Source of the DNA: Sinomonas sp. ASV486
GTDB lineage: Bacteria; Actinomycetota; Actinomycetes; Actinomycetales; Micrococcaceae
Direction: 5' to 3'
Assembly: GCF_030908215.1 (NCBI RefSeq)
Contig: NZ_JAVFJK010000007.1
Location: 62,001 to 126,000 of the forward strand
Length of the DNA: 64,000 bases
Within the stretch, counting starts at the first letter, position 1. Each line of letters opens with the position of its first letter. The notes under the pieces are model-generated. The model made no database searches. It saw nothing but the letters and a program-made list of their open reading frames with translations, and was not told where the DNA came from. Shown one piece after another: positions 56,656-64,000 of the stretch. The translations under genes were made by a program, and so were the position numbers.

Positions 56656-56768
56656 GAGCGGCGGTCGCGGCGTCACCGCGGCGCCGCGCCGTCAGGTCCA
56701 CTGACTAGACTGGGCGACGGCCAACGTTGCCATGCCGGCAGCACCTCCAGGGAAGGAAACCAGCCTTC

Positions 56769-57893
56769 GTGACCAGTTCCAGCGTCCAGACCGTGACCCG
56801 CTTCCAAGCGCGTTTCGCCACCACAGACGAGATCGGGCACTGGGACAAGCACGTCACCGCGAACCCCAACGGCGGCAACCTGCTGCAGTCGGAGGCCTTC
56901 GCGGCGGTCAAGCGGAACTTCGGCTGGGAGGTCCGGTACCTCGTACTTGAGCCGGGCGGGGCCGCATCAGGGGATACCGCACAGGCGAGCTACAACCTGG
57001 TCCTCGAGAAGTCCTTCCCGCTCCTGGGCCGCTTCTGGTACCTCATCAAGGGCCCGGACGTCGCCGACGTCACCGAGGTGCCCGCGGCCCTCGAGGCGAT
57101 CAAGGGCCTCGTGGTTCGGGAGCGGCTGGGCGTGTTCGCCGTCAAGGTGGAGCCGGACATCATCGATTCCGAGGAGGCCCGCGGCGTCCTCGGCGCTGCC
57201 GGGTTTGTGAAGGTTCCGAACCTCCAGCCCAACGATTCGACCGCGATCCTGGACATCGCCCCCGAGCCCAGGCTCGTGCTCAAGAGCCTCCACTCCCGCG
57301 GCCGCAACGCCGTGCGCCGCGCCGAGCGCGAGGGCGTGGAGGTGGTCGAGGCGGAGCCAACGCTCGCCAACTACCGCACGATGCACGCCCTCATGACGGG
57401 CACGCTCAACGCCAAGTCCAACACGGGCGCCCGGGTGCGCGGATTCGAGTACTACCGGCAGTTCTGGACCGAGTTCACGTCCCGCGGGCAGGGTCGGCTC
57501 TACTTCGTCTACGAGAACGGCCGGCCGTCCGTGGGTGCGTTCGTGATCAACTACGGGCGCAAGGGCACGTACAAGGACGGGGGTTCGCTCCAGAAGCGCG
57601 CCCAGTACGGCGACTCGCACCTCATCCAGTGGACCGCGATCAACCACATGAAGGATCTCGGCTGCATCGAGTACGACTTCTGCGGCACCCCGCCGGCGGA
57701 CCGGCTGAAAGACACCTCGCACCCGTTCCATGGACTGGGCCTGTTCAAGACGTCGTTCACCAAGACGGTCACGGACTTCGTGGGCTGCTGGGACTACGTG
57801 ATCGACCCGCTGCGCTACAGGGCGTGGACCACGGCTGGCGAGCGCGTTGCCCGCCAGCTCTACACCCGCCGCACCGGCCAGCAGTTCTACTGA
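56769..57893 (+). CDS. FemAB-like peptidoglycan bridge-forming aminoacyltransferase
   Basis: GTG 56769, 374 residues. The FemAB double-GNAT fold is indicated by FGWEVRYLVLEPG and YNLVLEKSFPLLGRFWYLIKGP, LKSLHSRGRNAVRRAEREGV, FEYYRQFWTEFTSRGQGRLYF and ALVPGTLAMY-like Y-D-F-C-G-T-P-P-A-D. A long helical arm is not obvious. These enzymes add amino acids from aminoacyl-tRNA to the side chain of lipid II, making interpeptide bridges. The neighbour genes (serine enzymes, ThrE exporter) are only suggestive of Ser/Gly/Thr/Ala use. Confidence 0.88.
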   Translation: MTSSSVQTVTRFQARFATTDEIGHWDKHVTANPNGGNLLQSEAFAAVKRNFGWEVRYLVLEPGGAASGDTAQASYNLVLEKSFPLLGRFWYLIKGPDVADVTEVPAALEAIKGLVVRERLGVFAVKVEPDIIDSEEARGVLGAAGFVKVPNLQPNDSTAILDIAPEPRLVLKSLHSRGRNAVRRAEREGVEVVEAEPTLANYRTMHALMTGTLNAKSNTGARVRGFEYYRQFWTEFTSRGQGRLYFVYENGRPSVGAFVINYGRKGTYKDGGSLQKRAQYGDSHLIQWTAINHMKDLGCIEYDFCGTPPADRLKDTSHPFHGLGLFKTSFTKTVTDFVGCWDYVIDPLRYRAWTTAGERVARQLYTRRTGQQFY

Positions 57894-57907
57894 TCCAGAG
57901 CCCGGCG

Positions 57908-59695
57908 ATGGCCGAGTCGGAGCACACATCGGAACCGGCGCCAGGAGGCGTGCCGGACGCGGACGGGTACGACCCGCACGGGGACATCCCCGCCGGCGCG
58001 ATCCCGCAGATCACCCCCGTCGCCTTCACGGACGCGCCAGCCGTTCCCCCTGGCCCGGCACCGGGCAGGGCGGCCGGGGGCACCCCCGGTGCAGGCACGC
58101 GCACGACGGCGGGCGGCCCGGCGCCGTCGTCCGCCTCGCCTTCCGCCGGGGTGCCGTCGGCAGACTCCGGCACGGCGCGCACGGCCCCACCCACGGCACC
58201 CACGGCCACGCCCGCAGCCCCGACCGCGGTACCGGAGCCCGCCCAGGGCTCCGCGGTGCCGACGACCCAGCCCATCACAGCGTCCCAGATCCGCGCCAAC
58301 GCGGCCGCCAAGCGCGTCCTGGCAAGGCTCATCCGCGGCGAAAACCCACCCACGGCACCCATGAGCATCGTGGACCGGCTCGCCGGAAGCCCGTACGCGA
58401 ATCCCACCATCCCTGCCGCGCCGGACGAGTCGGTGCGGCGCACACTCGACTTCGCGCTCGAGCTCGCGGAGACGATGTTCCGCTATGGTGCTGGCGCGCT
58501 CGAGGTCGAGACGTCGATGATCGCGGTGACCACGGCCCTCGGGCTGCGCCACGTCGATGTGGACATCACCAACCAGTCGGTCACGATCAACTACGCACCC
58601 AAGGAGGGCACGCCGAGCTCGCTCCTGCGCGTCGTGCGGTCGTGGACGTCGAACTACGCCGGCCTCGTGCTCGTGCACCAGCTGGTCACCGAGATCGCCG
58701 CGGGCGGCGTCGGCCTCAACGAGGCGTCCCGGCGGCTCCAGGGCATCTCGCGGCGGGCCAAGCCGTTCCCCAAATGGGCCGTGACGGCCGCGTTCGGCGT
58801 GTTCGCAGCCGTCTTCGTGGGCGTGCTCGGGGGAGGGCAGCTGGCCTCCCTCATCGCCTTCGGCTCGAACCTGCTCGTTTCCCTCGTGGCGCGCGTGTTC
58901 GGCACGTGGCGTGTCCCGGACTTCTTCACCACGCTGGCCAGCTCGTTCCTCGTGACGATGATCGCGCTGCTCCTGTTCGCCGCGCAGCTCACCATCGCGC
59001 CCGCGATCGTCGTGGTGGGCGGGATCCTCCTGCTCCTGCCGACCGCAAGGCTCGTCTCCGCCACCCAGGATGCGATCAACGGCTTCCCGGTCACGGCCGC
59101 AGGCCGATACCTCTCGGCGTTCCTGACGTTCGCGGCACTCGTGGCCGGCATCTCCGTCGCCACCGCGGCGGGCGAGATGCTCGGGATCGAGCGCATCGAC
59201 GTGACCGAGACCTTCCCGCCCGCCTACCCCTATGTGGTCGAGGTGCTCCTCATCGGCGCGGCGGTGGCCGCGATCGCCGTCACCGAGCAGACGTCGCGGC
59301 GGCTCGTCCTCCCGACGGCGGCGGTCGGCGTGGCGGGGTATCTGGCACTGACCGGGGCAGGGCTCATCGGTGTGGGCGACCGGCTCGCACCGGCGGTGAG
59401 CGCGGTGGTCATGGGGTTCCTCGCCCGGATTGTCGCGCTGCGGATGGGCGCGCCGCAGCTCGTCGTCGCGGTGCCTGCGGCGCTCATCCTGCTGCCCGGT
59501 CTGACGATCTTCCGGTCCATGTACATCGTGACGGTCGACGCCGCGCAGATTGCCGGGGGCGCCGGGGGCATGCTCACGGCGATGGCCACGATCCTCGGCG
59601 CCGCGGCCGGGATCGTTCTCGGCGACAACCTCGCGCGCCCGTTCACGCGCAGCGCGACGTTCCTCGAACGACGCCGCCGGGCCCGGCGGCGCTGA
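57908..59695 (+). CDS. ThrE-type threonine/serine exporter family protein
   Basis: ATG 57908, 595 residues. A long disordered Pro/Ala/Thr-rich N-terminal part (to about residue 130) is followed by the ThrE domain: a hydrophilic section (LELAETMFRYGAGALEVETSM, SRRLQGISRRAKPFPKWA) and about ten hydrophobic helices. The Corynebacterium relative exports threonine and serine. The gene starts 15 bp after the FemAB-like gene. The initial tail contains one copy of the GCGCACGACGGCGGG motif in its DNA. Confidence 0.92.
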   Translation: MAESEHTSEPAPGGVPDADGYDPHGDIPAGAIPQITPVAFTDAPAVPPGPAPGRAAGGTPGAGTRTTAGGPAPSSASPSAGVPSADSGTARTAPPTAPTATPAAPTAVPEPAQGSAVPTTQPITASQIRANAAAKRVLARLIRGENPPTAPMSIVDRLAGSPYANPTIPAAPDESVRRTLDFALELAETMFRYGAGALEVETSMIAVTTALGLRHVDVDITNQSVTINYAPKEGTPSSLLRVVRSWTSNYAGLVLVHQLVTEIAAGGVGLNEASRRLQGISRRAKPFPKWAVTAAFGVFAAVFVGVLGGGQLASLIAFGSNLLVSLVARVFGTWRVPDFFTTLASSFLVTMIALLLFAAQLTIAPAIVVVGGILLLLPTARLVSATQDAINGFPVTAAGRYLSAFLTFAALVAGISVATAAGEMLGIERIDVTETFPPAYPYVVEVLLIGAAVAAIAVTEQTSRRLVLPTAAVGVAGYLALTGAGLIGVGDRLAPAVSAVVMGFLARIVALRMGAPQLVVAVPAALILLPGLTIFRSMYIVTVDAAQIAGGAGGMLTAMATILGAAAGIVLGDNLARPFTRSATFLERRRRARRR

Positions 59696-59715
59696 CCGCT
59701 CGCCCCGGGAAGGGG

Positions 59716-60585
59716 CTAGATCTGGCCGACCGGGAGCTTCTTCTCGGCCTGGAACTGGTCCTCGGCGCGGCCGTGCGCCCAGTAGCCGGAAAGTGAGAGC
59801 TTCTCGCGGGGCACGCCGCGGGCCTTGAACACGGCCCTGAGCTCCTTCATCGCGCCGCGCTCGCCGTGGGCGAAGACGTTGGGCGTTCCCGGGAGCCACT
59901 CCGCCTCGGACACGGCCTCGGCAAGGATGACCGTCTCGCCAGCAGGGTCGCCGTCGCGGGACAGCCACTGCACGTCGATGCCGACCGGCACGGTGAGGTC
60001 GAGGACATCGGTGCCCGAGCCGACCTCAAGGAACGCGATGCCGCGGGCTTGCGCCGGGAGGGCATCGATCGCCGCAGCGATGGCGGGGAGCGCGGACTCG
60101 TCGCCCGCGAACAGGTACCACTCGGCGTCGGAGGCGGGGGAGTAGGCGCCACCCGGCCCGCTGCACACGAGCCTGTCGCCCGGCTTCGCCGCGGCAGCCC
60201 AGGGCCCGGCGAGCCCCTCGTCGCCGTGCACCACGAAGTCGAGGGTGAGCTCCCGGGCCTCGGCGTCGAACGAGCGGACGGTGTAGGTGCGGGTCACGGG
60301 CCACTGCTCGCGCGGCAGCTGCTCCTTGAGGGCCACGAGGTCGACGGGCCCGTCGGGCCAAGCTCCGCCGGGAAGCTCGGTGGGGAAGGAGATCTTGACG
60401 TACTTGTCGGTGAATCCGTTGTCCTCGAACGCGTCGAATCCGGCGCCCCCCACGACCACCCGCACCATGTGCGCTCCGAGCTGTTCGGTGCGGACCACCA
60501 CTAGATCGAGCGTCGGGCGGGGCTTCTTGGCCGGTCGCGGGGACGGGGTGGGAGCATCCGGGGCGCTCCCGGCGGGCGACGTCAT
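59716..60585 (-). CDS. Siderophore-interacting protein (FAD-dependent ferric siderophore reductase)
   Basis: ATG 60585 (MTSPAGSAPDAPTPS) gives 289 residues; the longer open frame is not needed. An FAD-binding domain is seen around VTRTYTVRSFDAEARELTLDFVVHGDEGLAGPW, followed by NAD(P)-binding C-terminal domain WYLFAGDESALPAIAAAI. The end, SGYWAHGRAEDQFQAEK, is typical. These proteins reduce ferric iron in siderophores in the cytoplasm. It is convergent with ThrE; no iron box was found before it. Confidence 0.94.
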   Translation of the reverse strand: MTSPAGSAPDAPTPSPRPAKKPRPTLDLVVVRTEQLGAHMVRVVVGGAGFDAFEDNGFTDKYVKISFPTELPGGAWPDGPVDLVALKEQLPREQWPVTRTYTVRSFDAEARELTLDFVVHGDEGLAGPWAAAAKPGDRLVCSGPGGAYSPASDAEWYLFAGDESALPAIAAAIDALPAQARGIAFLEVGSGTDVLDLTVPVGIDVQWLSRDGDPAGETVILAEAVSEAEWLPGTPNVFAHGERGAMKELRAVFKARGVPREKLSLSGYWAHGRAEDQFQAEKKLPVGQI

Positions 60586-60638
60586 GCGCCCCAGACTATC
60601 GGGTCGGGGCGCGGTTTCGGCTTCGCTCACCCACTGGG

Positions 60639-61430
60639 TCAGACCCAGCGGACCGGGTCCGCGCCCTGGGCGGCGAGCAGCGCGTTGGCCCGGCTGAAGG
60701 GCCGCGATCCGAAGAAGCCCCGGGAAGCGCTCAGGGGAGACGGATGGGCGGAGGCGATGACTGGCGTCGTGCCCAGGAGCGGCGCGACCGACTGGGCGTC
60801 CTTGCCCCAGAGGATCGCCACGAGCGGCGCGCCGCGGCCCACGACGGCCCGCACGGCCGCGTCGGTGACCTCCTCCCAGCCGAGCCGGCGATGCGACCCT
60901 GCAGACCCGGCCCGCACAGACAGGACTCTGTTCAGGAGCAGCACTCCCTCGTCCGCCCACGGAGAGAGGTCGCCGTTGGCGGGGGCCGGGGCGCCGAGGT
61001 CAGAGACGAGCTCGCGGTAGATGTTCGCGAGGCTGCGGGGCAGGGGCCGCACCGAGGCGTCGCACGCGAACGAGAGCCCGATCGCGTGCCCGGGCGTCGG
61101 GTAGGGGTCCTGGCCGAGCAGGAGGACCTTGACCCCGCTCAGCGGGCGACTGAACGCCCGCAGAAGGCGGGATGGAGCGGGAAGGATTGCGACGCCGTCG
61201 TGCGCCTGGGCCGCGAGCGATCGCAGCGCGGCCCGCAGTGCCGACTCGCAGGGTGCGAGCGCCGGCGCCCACTCGGGGTGCACGAGGCTGGCGAGCGGCT
61301 CGCCGGCCATGGCGTCAAGCTCGCGGGCGCTGTCGTCGGGGGACACGGCGCACGACGCCGAGCGGTCGCCGCCCGCGGCCGCCTCGCCGCCGGGGGTGAT
61401 CGGCAGGTCGAAGAGCGGTTCAGCGTCCAT
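60639..61430 (-). CDS. ung: Uracil-DNA glycosylase
   Basis: ATG 61430, 263 residues (or GTG 61433). The family 1 motifs are complete: catalytic-water motif [11 protein letters not shown] and the DNA-binding [13 protein letters not shown]. It removes uracil from DNA in base-excision repair. An N-terminal extension of about 45 residues precedes the conserved core. It lies divergently from the DUF3263 gene, as in other Micrococcaceae. Confidence 0.96.
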   Translation of the reverse strand: MDAEPLFDLPITPGGEAAAGGDRSASCAVSPDDSARELDAMAGEPLASLVHPEWAPALAPCESALRAALRSLAAQAHDGVAILPAPSRLLRAFSRPLSGVKVLLLGQDPYPTPGHAIGLSFACDASVRPLPRSLANIYRELVSDLGAPAPANGDLSPWADEGVLLLNRVLSVRAGSAGSHRRLGWEEVTDAAVRAVVGRGAPLVAILWGKDAQSVAPLLGTTPVIASAHPSPLSASRGFFGSRPFSRANALLAAQGADPVRWV

Positions 61431-61553
61431 CACGCAAGCCAGTGTGCCAGAAGCTCAGGCGGGAACAAGCAGCGCCTGCCGATACGGGGGAGATAGCGGC
61501 GGACATGCCCGGGAGAAATGACATCGCTGTAGTTCGGGCTTACGCTGGAGGGC

Positions 61554-61970
61554 ATGTCGGCAGCTGCACACCACGCCCACGCGCTCGATGAGGCTCGGCT
61601 CGATGACGCTCGGCTCGACGACGCTCGGCTCGACGATGCGCCGGAGACGTCGCGCTCCGCAGACGGCCTGAGCGATGCCCTGAGCACGGATGCCCTGAAG
61701 GCGGATGCCCTGAAGGCCGAAGGCCTGTCCGAGCGCGAAGTCCAGATGCTCGCGCTCGAGCGCGGGTGGTGGAAGTACGCGGGGGCCAAGGAACAGGCGA
61801 TCCGCGAGCTGTTCGATCTCTCCGCGACGCACTACTACCAGCTGCTCAACGCCCTGATCGATACCGAGGCGGCGCTGGCCCACGATCCGATGCTCGTGAA
61901 ACGGTTGCGTAGACTGAGGACGTCGCGGCAGCGTGCGCGCACTGCCCGCCGACTCGGCGGAGGCGCATGA
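61554..61970 (+). CDS. DUF3263 protein
   Basis: ATG 61554 follows CTGGAGGG; 138 residues. The DUF3263 domain spans about residues 55-120 (LSEREVQMLALERGWWKYAG, SATHYYQLLNALIDTEAA). It has the look of a small helix-turn-helix DNA-binding module, so a regulator role is likely. The N-terminal part holds short repeats: three LDDAR/LDDAP units and three DAL(K/S) units, coming from 15-bp DNA repeats. Confidence 0.9.
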   Translation: MSAAAHHAHALDEARLDDARLDDARLDDAPETSRSADGLSDALSTDALKADALKAEGLSEREVQMLALERGWWKYAGAKEQAIRELFDLSATHYYQLLNALIDTEAALAHDPMLVKRLRRLRTSRQRARTARRLGGGA

Positions 61971-62021
61971 CGCTGCGCGCCGTCCCCCCAGCCGGCCACC
62001 GACAAGGACCTTGACGCAGGC

Positions 62022-62639
62022 ATGAACATGTACTCCCGCGACGAATTCGATGCAATCCCCGAATCCCCCCGCAGACAGGGCGTGCACCGGACGCGCGGCG
62101 AGACGAGCGTCGAGGGCGGCGGCCAGTCCGGGCGCGGCCTCCGCTGGATCCTCGCCGCCGGGCTCATCGCGCTGGTGATCGGCGCCCTGGCCTTCTTCGT
62201 GCTGCCCCGGCTCGGCCTCTCGGGCACGACTGCCGCGGCCTCGAGCTCCCAGAAGCCGACTTCCGGCGCCCCGAGCGCTGCGCCCTCCTCGTCGGCCCCC
62301 AGCCAAGCGGCGTCATCCGCCGCCCCGCCGCCGTCCGCGAAGACGACTGCGCCGCCAGCGGCGGACAAGACCCTCGAGGTCGGGGTCTACAACGCGACTG
62401 CGACTGGGGGGCTCGGCACGCGTGCGGCCACGGCGGCCCGTTCGGCCGGGTGGGCCGTCTCGACCGTCGGCAACTGGGGCGGTGCGCCTGTGAGCGCTTC
62501 GGTCGTGTACTACAAGACCGCCGCCCAGGCTGACTCTGCGAAGGCCCTCGCGGCGGACCTCGGCATCGCCACCGTCCAGGAGGCGCCGGCGCTCGGCCTC
62601 CCCCTCGCCGTCGTGGTCGGGCCGGGATTCGGCGGCTGA
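62022..62639 (+). CDS. LytR_C domain membrane protein
   Basis: ATG 62022, 205 residues. A single membrane helix lies at about 42-62. A Ser/Ala/Pro-rich linker follows. The C-terminal LytR_C domain is at about 115-205 (LEVGVYNATATGGLGTRAAT, VVYYKTAAQADSAKALAADLG). These domains occur in cell-wall-associated proteins of actinobacteria, outside the membrane. It overlaps the next gene by one base (TGATG). Confidence 0.9.
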   Translation: MNMYSRDEFDAIPESPRRQGVHRTRGETSVEGGGQSGRGLRWILAAGLIALVIGALAFFVLPRLGLSGTTAAASSSQKPTSGAPSAAPSSSAPSQAASSAAPPPSAKTTAPPAADKTLEVGVYNATATGGLGTRAATAARSAGWAVSTVGNWGGAPVSASVVYYKTAAQADSAKALAADLGIATVQEAPALGLPLAVVVGPGFGG

Positions 62640-63880
62640 TGCAGGTGCGGGGGTCGCGACGGCTGCTGGGCGCGGTGGTGCTTGCGTCCGGGTTGGCCCT
62701 GACCTCCTGCACGGCCACCCCGGACGCGCGCAGCGCCACTCCCGCGGCGTCGGGCGACGGCGTGCTGCGCCTCGGCCTGCTGCTCGACTCGACGGGGGAC
62801 TCGCAGTACCTCAACGATGCCCAGCGCGCCGCCGTTGTCCTCGCGGTCCAGCAGGCCAACGCCGCCGGTGGGTTCGCGGGCAAGCCCGTTGAGCTCCTGC
62901 CCGCGGAAATAGGAACCGACACGGCCACCGGTGCCCGAAACCTTGCCAAGGCCGGGGCGGACGCCGTGATCGGCACGACCGACTCGAGCCGTGCACCGAA
63001 GGCCATCGACGTCCTCTCGACGGCGAAGATCCCGCTCATCTCGCCCGCCAACGCCTCCGCGGCGCTGAGCACCTACCGCAGCGGCGGGTTCTACTTCCGC
63101 ACGGCCGCCCCGGAGGGCGCGGAGGGTGCGGCGCTCATCGAGCTCGCCCGGCACTCGGGTGCGAAGAGCGTGGCGATCCTGCGTCAGGCCGGTGGCAAGG
63201 CAGAGGCGGATGCTGCCTCCGCGTCCGCCCGGGCTGCGGGTCTCACGGAGTCGGGAAGCGCCGAGTTCACCGGCACCGCGATCGGTTCTGCTGCCGCCGG
63301 GGCGAAGGGTGCCGACGCCGTCGTCGTCATCGCGCAGGGCGACGGCCAGCCGATCCTCGCGGCCACGGCGGATGCGGGCATCGCCGGCAGCAAGCTCCTG
63401 CTCTCAAGCGGGCTCATCGGCCACTACGGTTCAGCCCTCGCGAACCGGGCGCTCGAGGGCACCCGCGCGGTCGTGCCCGGCGTCTTCCCGACCCCCGAGT
63501 TCCAGTCCGCGCTCCTCGAGCATTCACCCGGCCTCAAGGACTTGACCTTCGCCGCCGAGGCGTACGACGCCGCGTCCCTCGCGGTCCTCGCGGCAGGTGA
63601 GGCGAAGGACGACGGCGGTGCCTCCATCGCGGCCAAGCTCACGGGCGTTTCGGGCGGGACCGTTCCCGGGCGAAGTCCGATGGAGGCCCGCGAGAAGTGC
63701 ACAGGCCTTCCCGACTGCCTAGCGCGGCAGGCCCGCGGCGCGACCGTTGACTACGATGGGATGTCCGGCCCGATCGCGTTCGATTCCCACGGGGACATCA
63801 CGACAGCGCGTTTCCTCGAGTTCGATTTCGGTGCTGACAACCAGCCGCACCGCGTCGGCGAGGTCACGGTCGCGCGATAG
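62639..63880 (+). CDS. LivJ-like periplasmic-binding lipoprotein
   Basis: ATG 62639 in TGATG overlap; 413 residues. A lipoprotein signal ends in LALTSC. The two-lobed type I binding fold of branched-chain amino-acid receptors is clear: LRLGLLLDSTGDSQYLNDAQ, ANAAGGFAGKPVELLPAE, ADAVIGTTDSSRAP, IPLISPANAS, and SGPIAFDSHGDITT near the end. No permease or ATPase gene is adjacent, so it may serve a transporter elsewhere or be a sensor. The start has no own ribosome site and is probably coupled. Confidence 0.9.
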   Translation: MQVRGSRRLLGAVVLASGLALTSCTATPDARSATPAASGDGVLRLGLLLDSTGDSQYLNDAQRAAVVLAVQQANAAGGFAGKPVELLPAEIGTDTATGARNLAKAGADAVIGTTDSSRAPKAIDVLSTAKIPLISPANASAALSTYRSGGFYFRTAAPEGAEGAALIELARHSGAKSVAILRQAGGKAEADAASASARAAGLTESGSAEFTGTAIGSAAAGAKGADAVVVIAQGDGQPILAATADAGIAGSKLLLSSGLIGHYGSALANRALEGTRAVVPGVFPTPEFQSALLEHSPGLKDLTFAAEAYDAASLAVLAAGEAKDDGGASIAAKLTGVSGGTVPGRSPMEAREKCTGLPDCLARQARGATVDYDGMSGPIAFDSHGDITTARFLEFDFGADNQPHRVGEVTVAR

Positions 63881-63902
63881 CGGCAGTCACTGGCCGCGAG
63901 AG

Positions 63903-63929
63903 CTTGCACTCGGGGTGGGCGAGTGCTAG
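63903..63929 (+). promoter_or_regulatory. CIRCE operator 1 (HrcA site)
   Basis: CTTGCACTC-N9-GAGTGCTAG fits the CIRCE consensus TTAGCACTC-N9-GAGTGCTAA at 15 of 18 positions, including both GCACTC/GAGTGC cores. HrcA binds such sites to repress groES/groEL. Confidence 0.85.
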
Positions 63930-63937
63930 AAATTGAG

Positions 63938-63964
63938 TTAGCACTCCTGCGTTCAGACTGCTAA
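63938..63964 (+). promoter_or_regulatory. CIRCE operator 2 (HrcA site)
   Basis: TTAGCACTC-N9-GACTGCTAA has a perfect left arm and one mismatch in the right arm. It lies 8 bp after operator 1. A ribosome-site-like AGGAGAC ends the window at about 63991-63997, so groES (or groESL) should start just beyond the right edge. Confidence 0.88.
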
Positions 63965-64000
63965 CAGCCGAGGCTGCGACCAGTTTGGCCAGGAGACAGG

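Noticed and set aside
60586-60960. Extended N-terminus of the siderophore-interacting protein
   Set aside because: The extension overlaps the ung coding region in the same direction and has an arginine/glycine-rich shadow composition; ATG 60585 gives a normal family length.

Overview
The window comes from a high-GC actinobacterium, most likely a member of the Micrococcaceae (Arthrobacter/Sinomonas type). The evidence is GC-rich third codon positions, many GTG and TTG starts, the run ung / DUF3263 / LytR_C followed by a CIRCE-controlled locus, a YciO-type Sua5 protein, and a glycine-riboswitch operon of glycine cleavage genes. No rRNA, complete tRNA or CRISPR array is visible. This is a reading by eye, so family names rest on recognised motifs, not on searches.

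Region 1 (1 to 17208) is a sugar or glycoside catabolic island. It starts with a partial GntR/FCD regulator, a FUSC-like membrane gene broken by a one-base frameshift, and a ROK regulator. Next comes a long run of tightly packed plus-strand genes: a nucleoside-symporter-type MFS transporter, a GMC (FAD) oxidase, the small and large subunits of a C-glycoside deglycosidase-like lyase, a beta-propeller lactonase, a Gfo/Idh/MocA oxidoreductase, a small protein, a second sugar-isomerase-type TIM barrel and a second small protein that looks paralogous to the first. An ABC sugar importer (binding protein plus two permeases) and a second GMC oxidoreductase follow. Together these suggest non-hydrolytic glycoside cleavage: oxidation at C3 of the sugar, elimination of the aglycone, rehydration, then reduction.

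Region 2 (17209 to 25342) is accessory and decayed. An ISL3-family insertion sequence with perfect 24-bp ends and a perfect 8-bp target duplication sits beside a fragment of an older ISL3 transposase. It is followed by a lower-GC two-gene unit (four-helix membrane protein plus alpha/beta hydrolase). Beyond that lie frameshifted remnants of conjugation genes (DUF4913 and a MobF relaxase with a 128-bp tandem duplication) and a piece resembling a tRNA 3' end. The region ends with a class II Fic protein carrying a C-terminal winged helix, preceded by an array of TTGGAAC-type inverted repeats.

Region 3 (25394 to 48710) looks mostly chromosomal: amylosucrase, an MBL hydrolase with a divergent TetR regulator, a histidine-rich lipoprotein, dienelactone hydrolase, Lrp and ornithine cyclodeaminase, a class A penicillin-binding protein, YqeY, an Exordium-like secreted protein, YciO, Tex, a secreted-phosphoesterase/YncE fusion, an ArsR/SRPBCC pair, and EfeO-EfeB under a DtxR/IdeR-type box.

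Region 4 (48877 to 64000) holds a tandem glycine riboswitch leading gcvP-gcvT-gcvH-glyA-sdaA, then a FemAB-like transferase, a ThrE-type exporter, a siderophore-interacting protein, ung, DUF3263, LytR_C and a LivJ-like lipoprotein. Two CIRCE operators lie at the right edge, so groES or groESL probably begins just outside. A dispersed motif, GCGCACGACGGCG, recurs through regions 3 and 4, and two of its copies form parts of terminator-like hairpins; no copy was seen in the first 28 kb.
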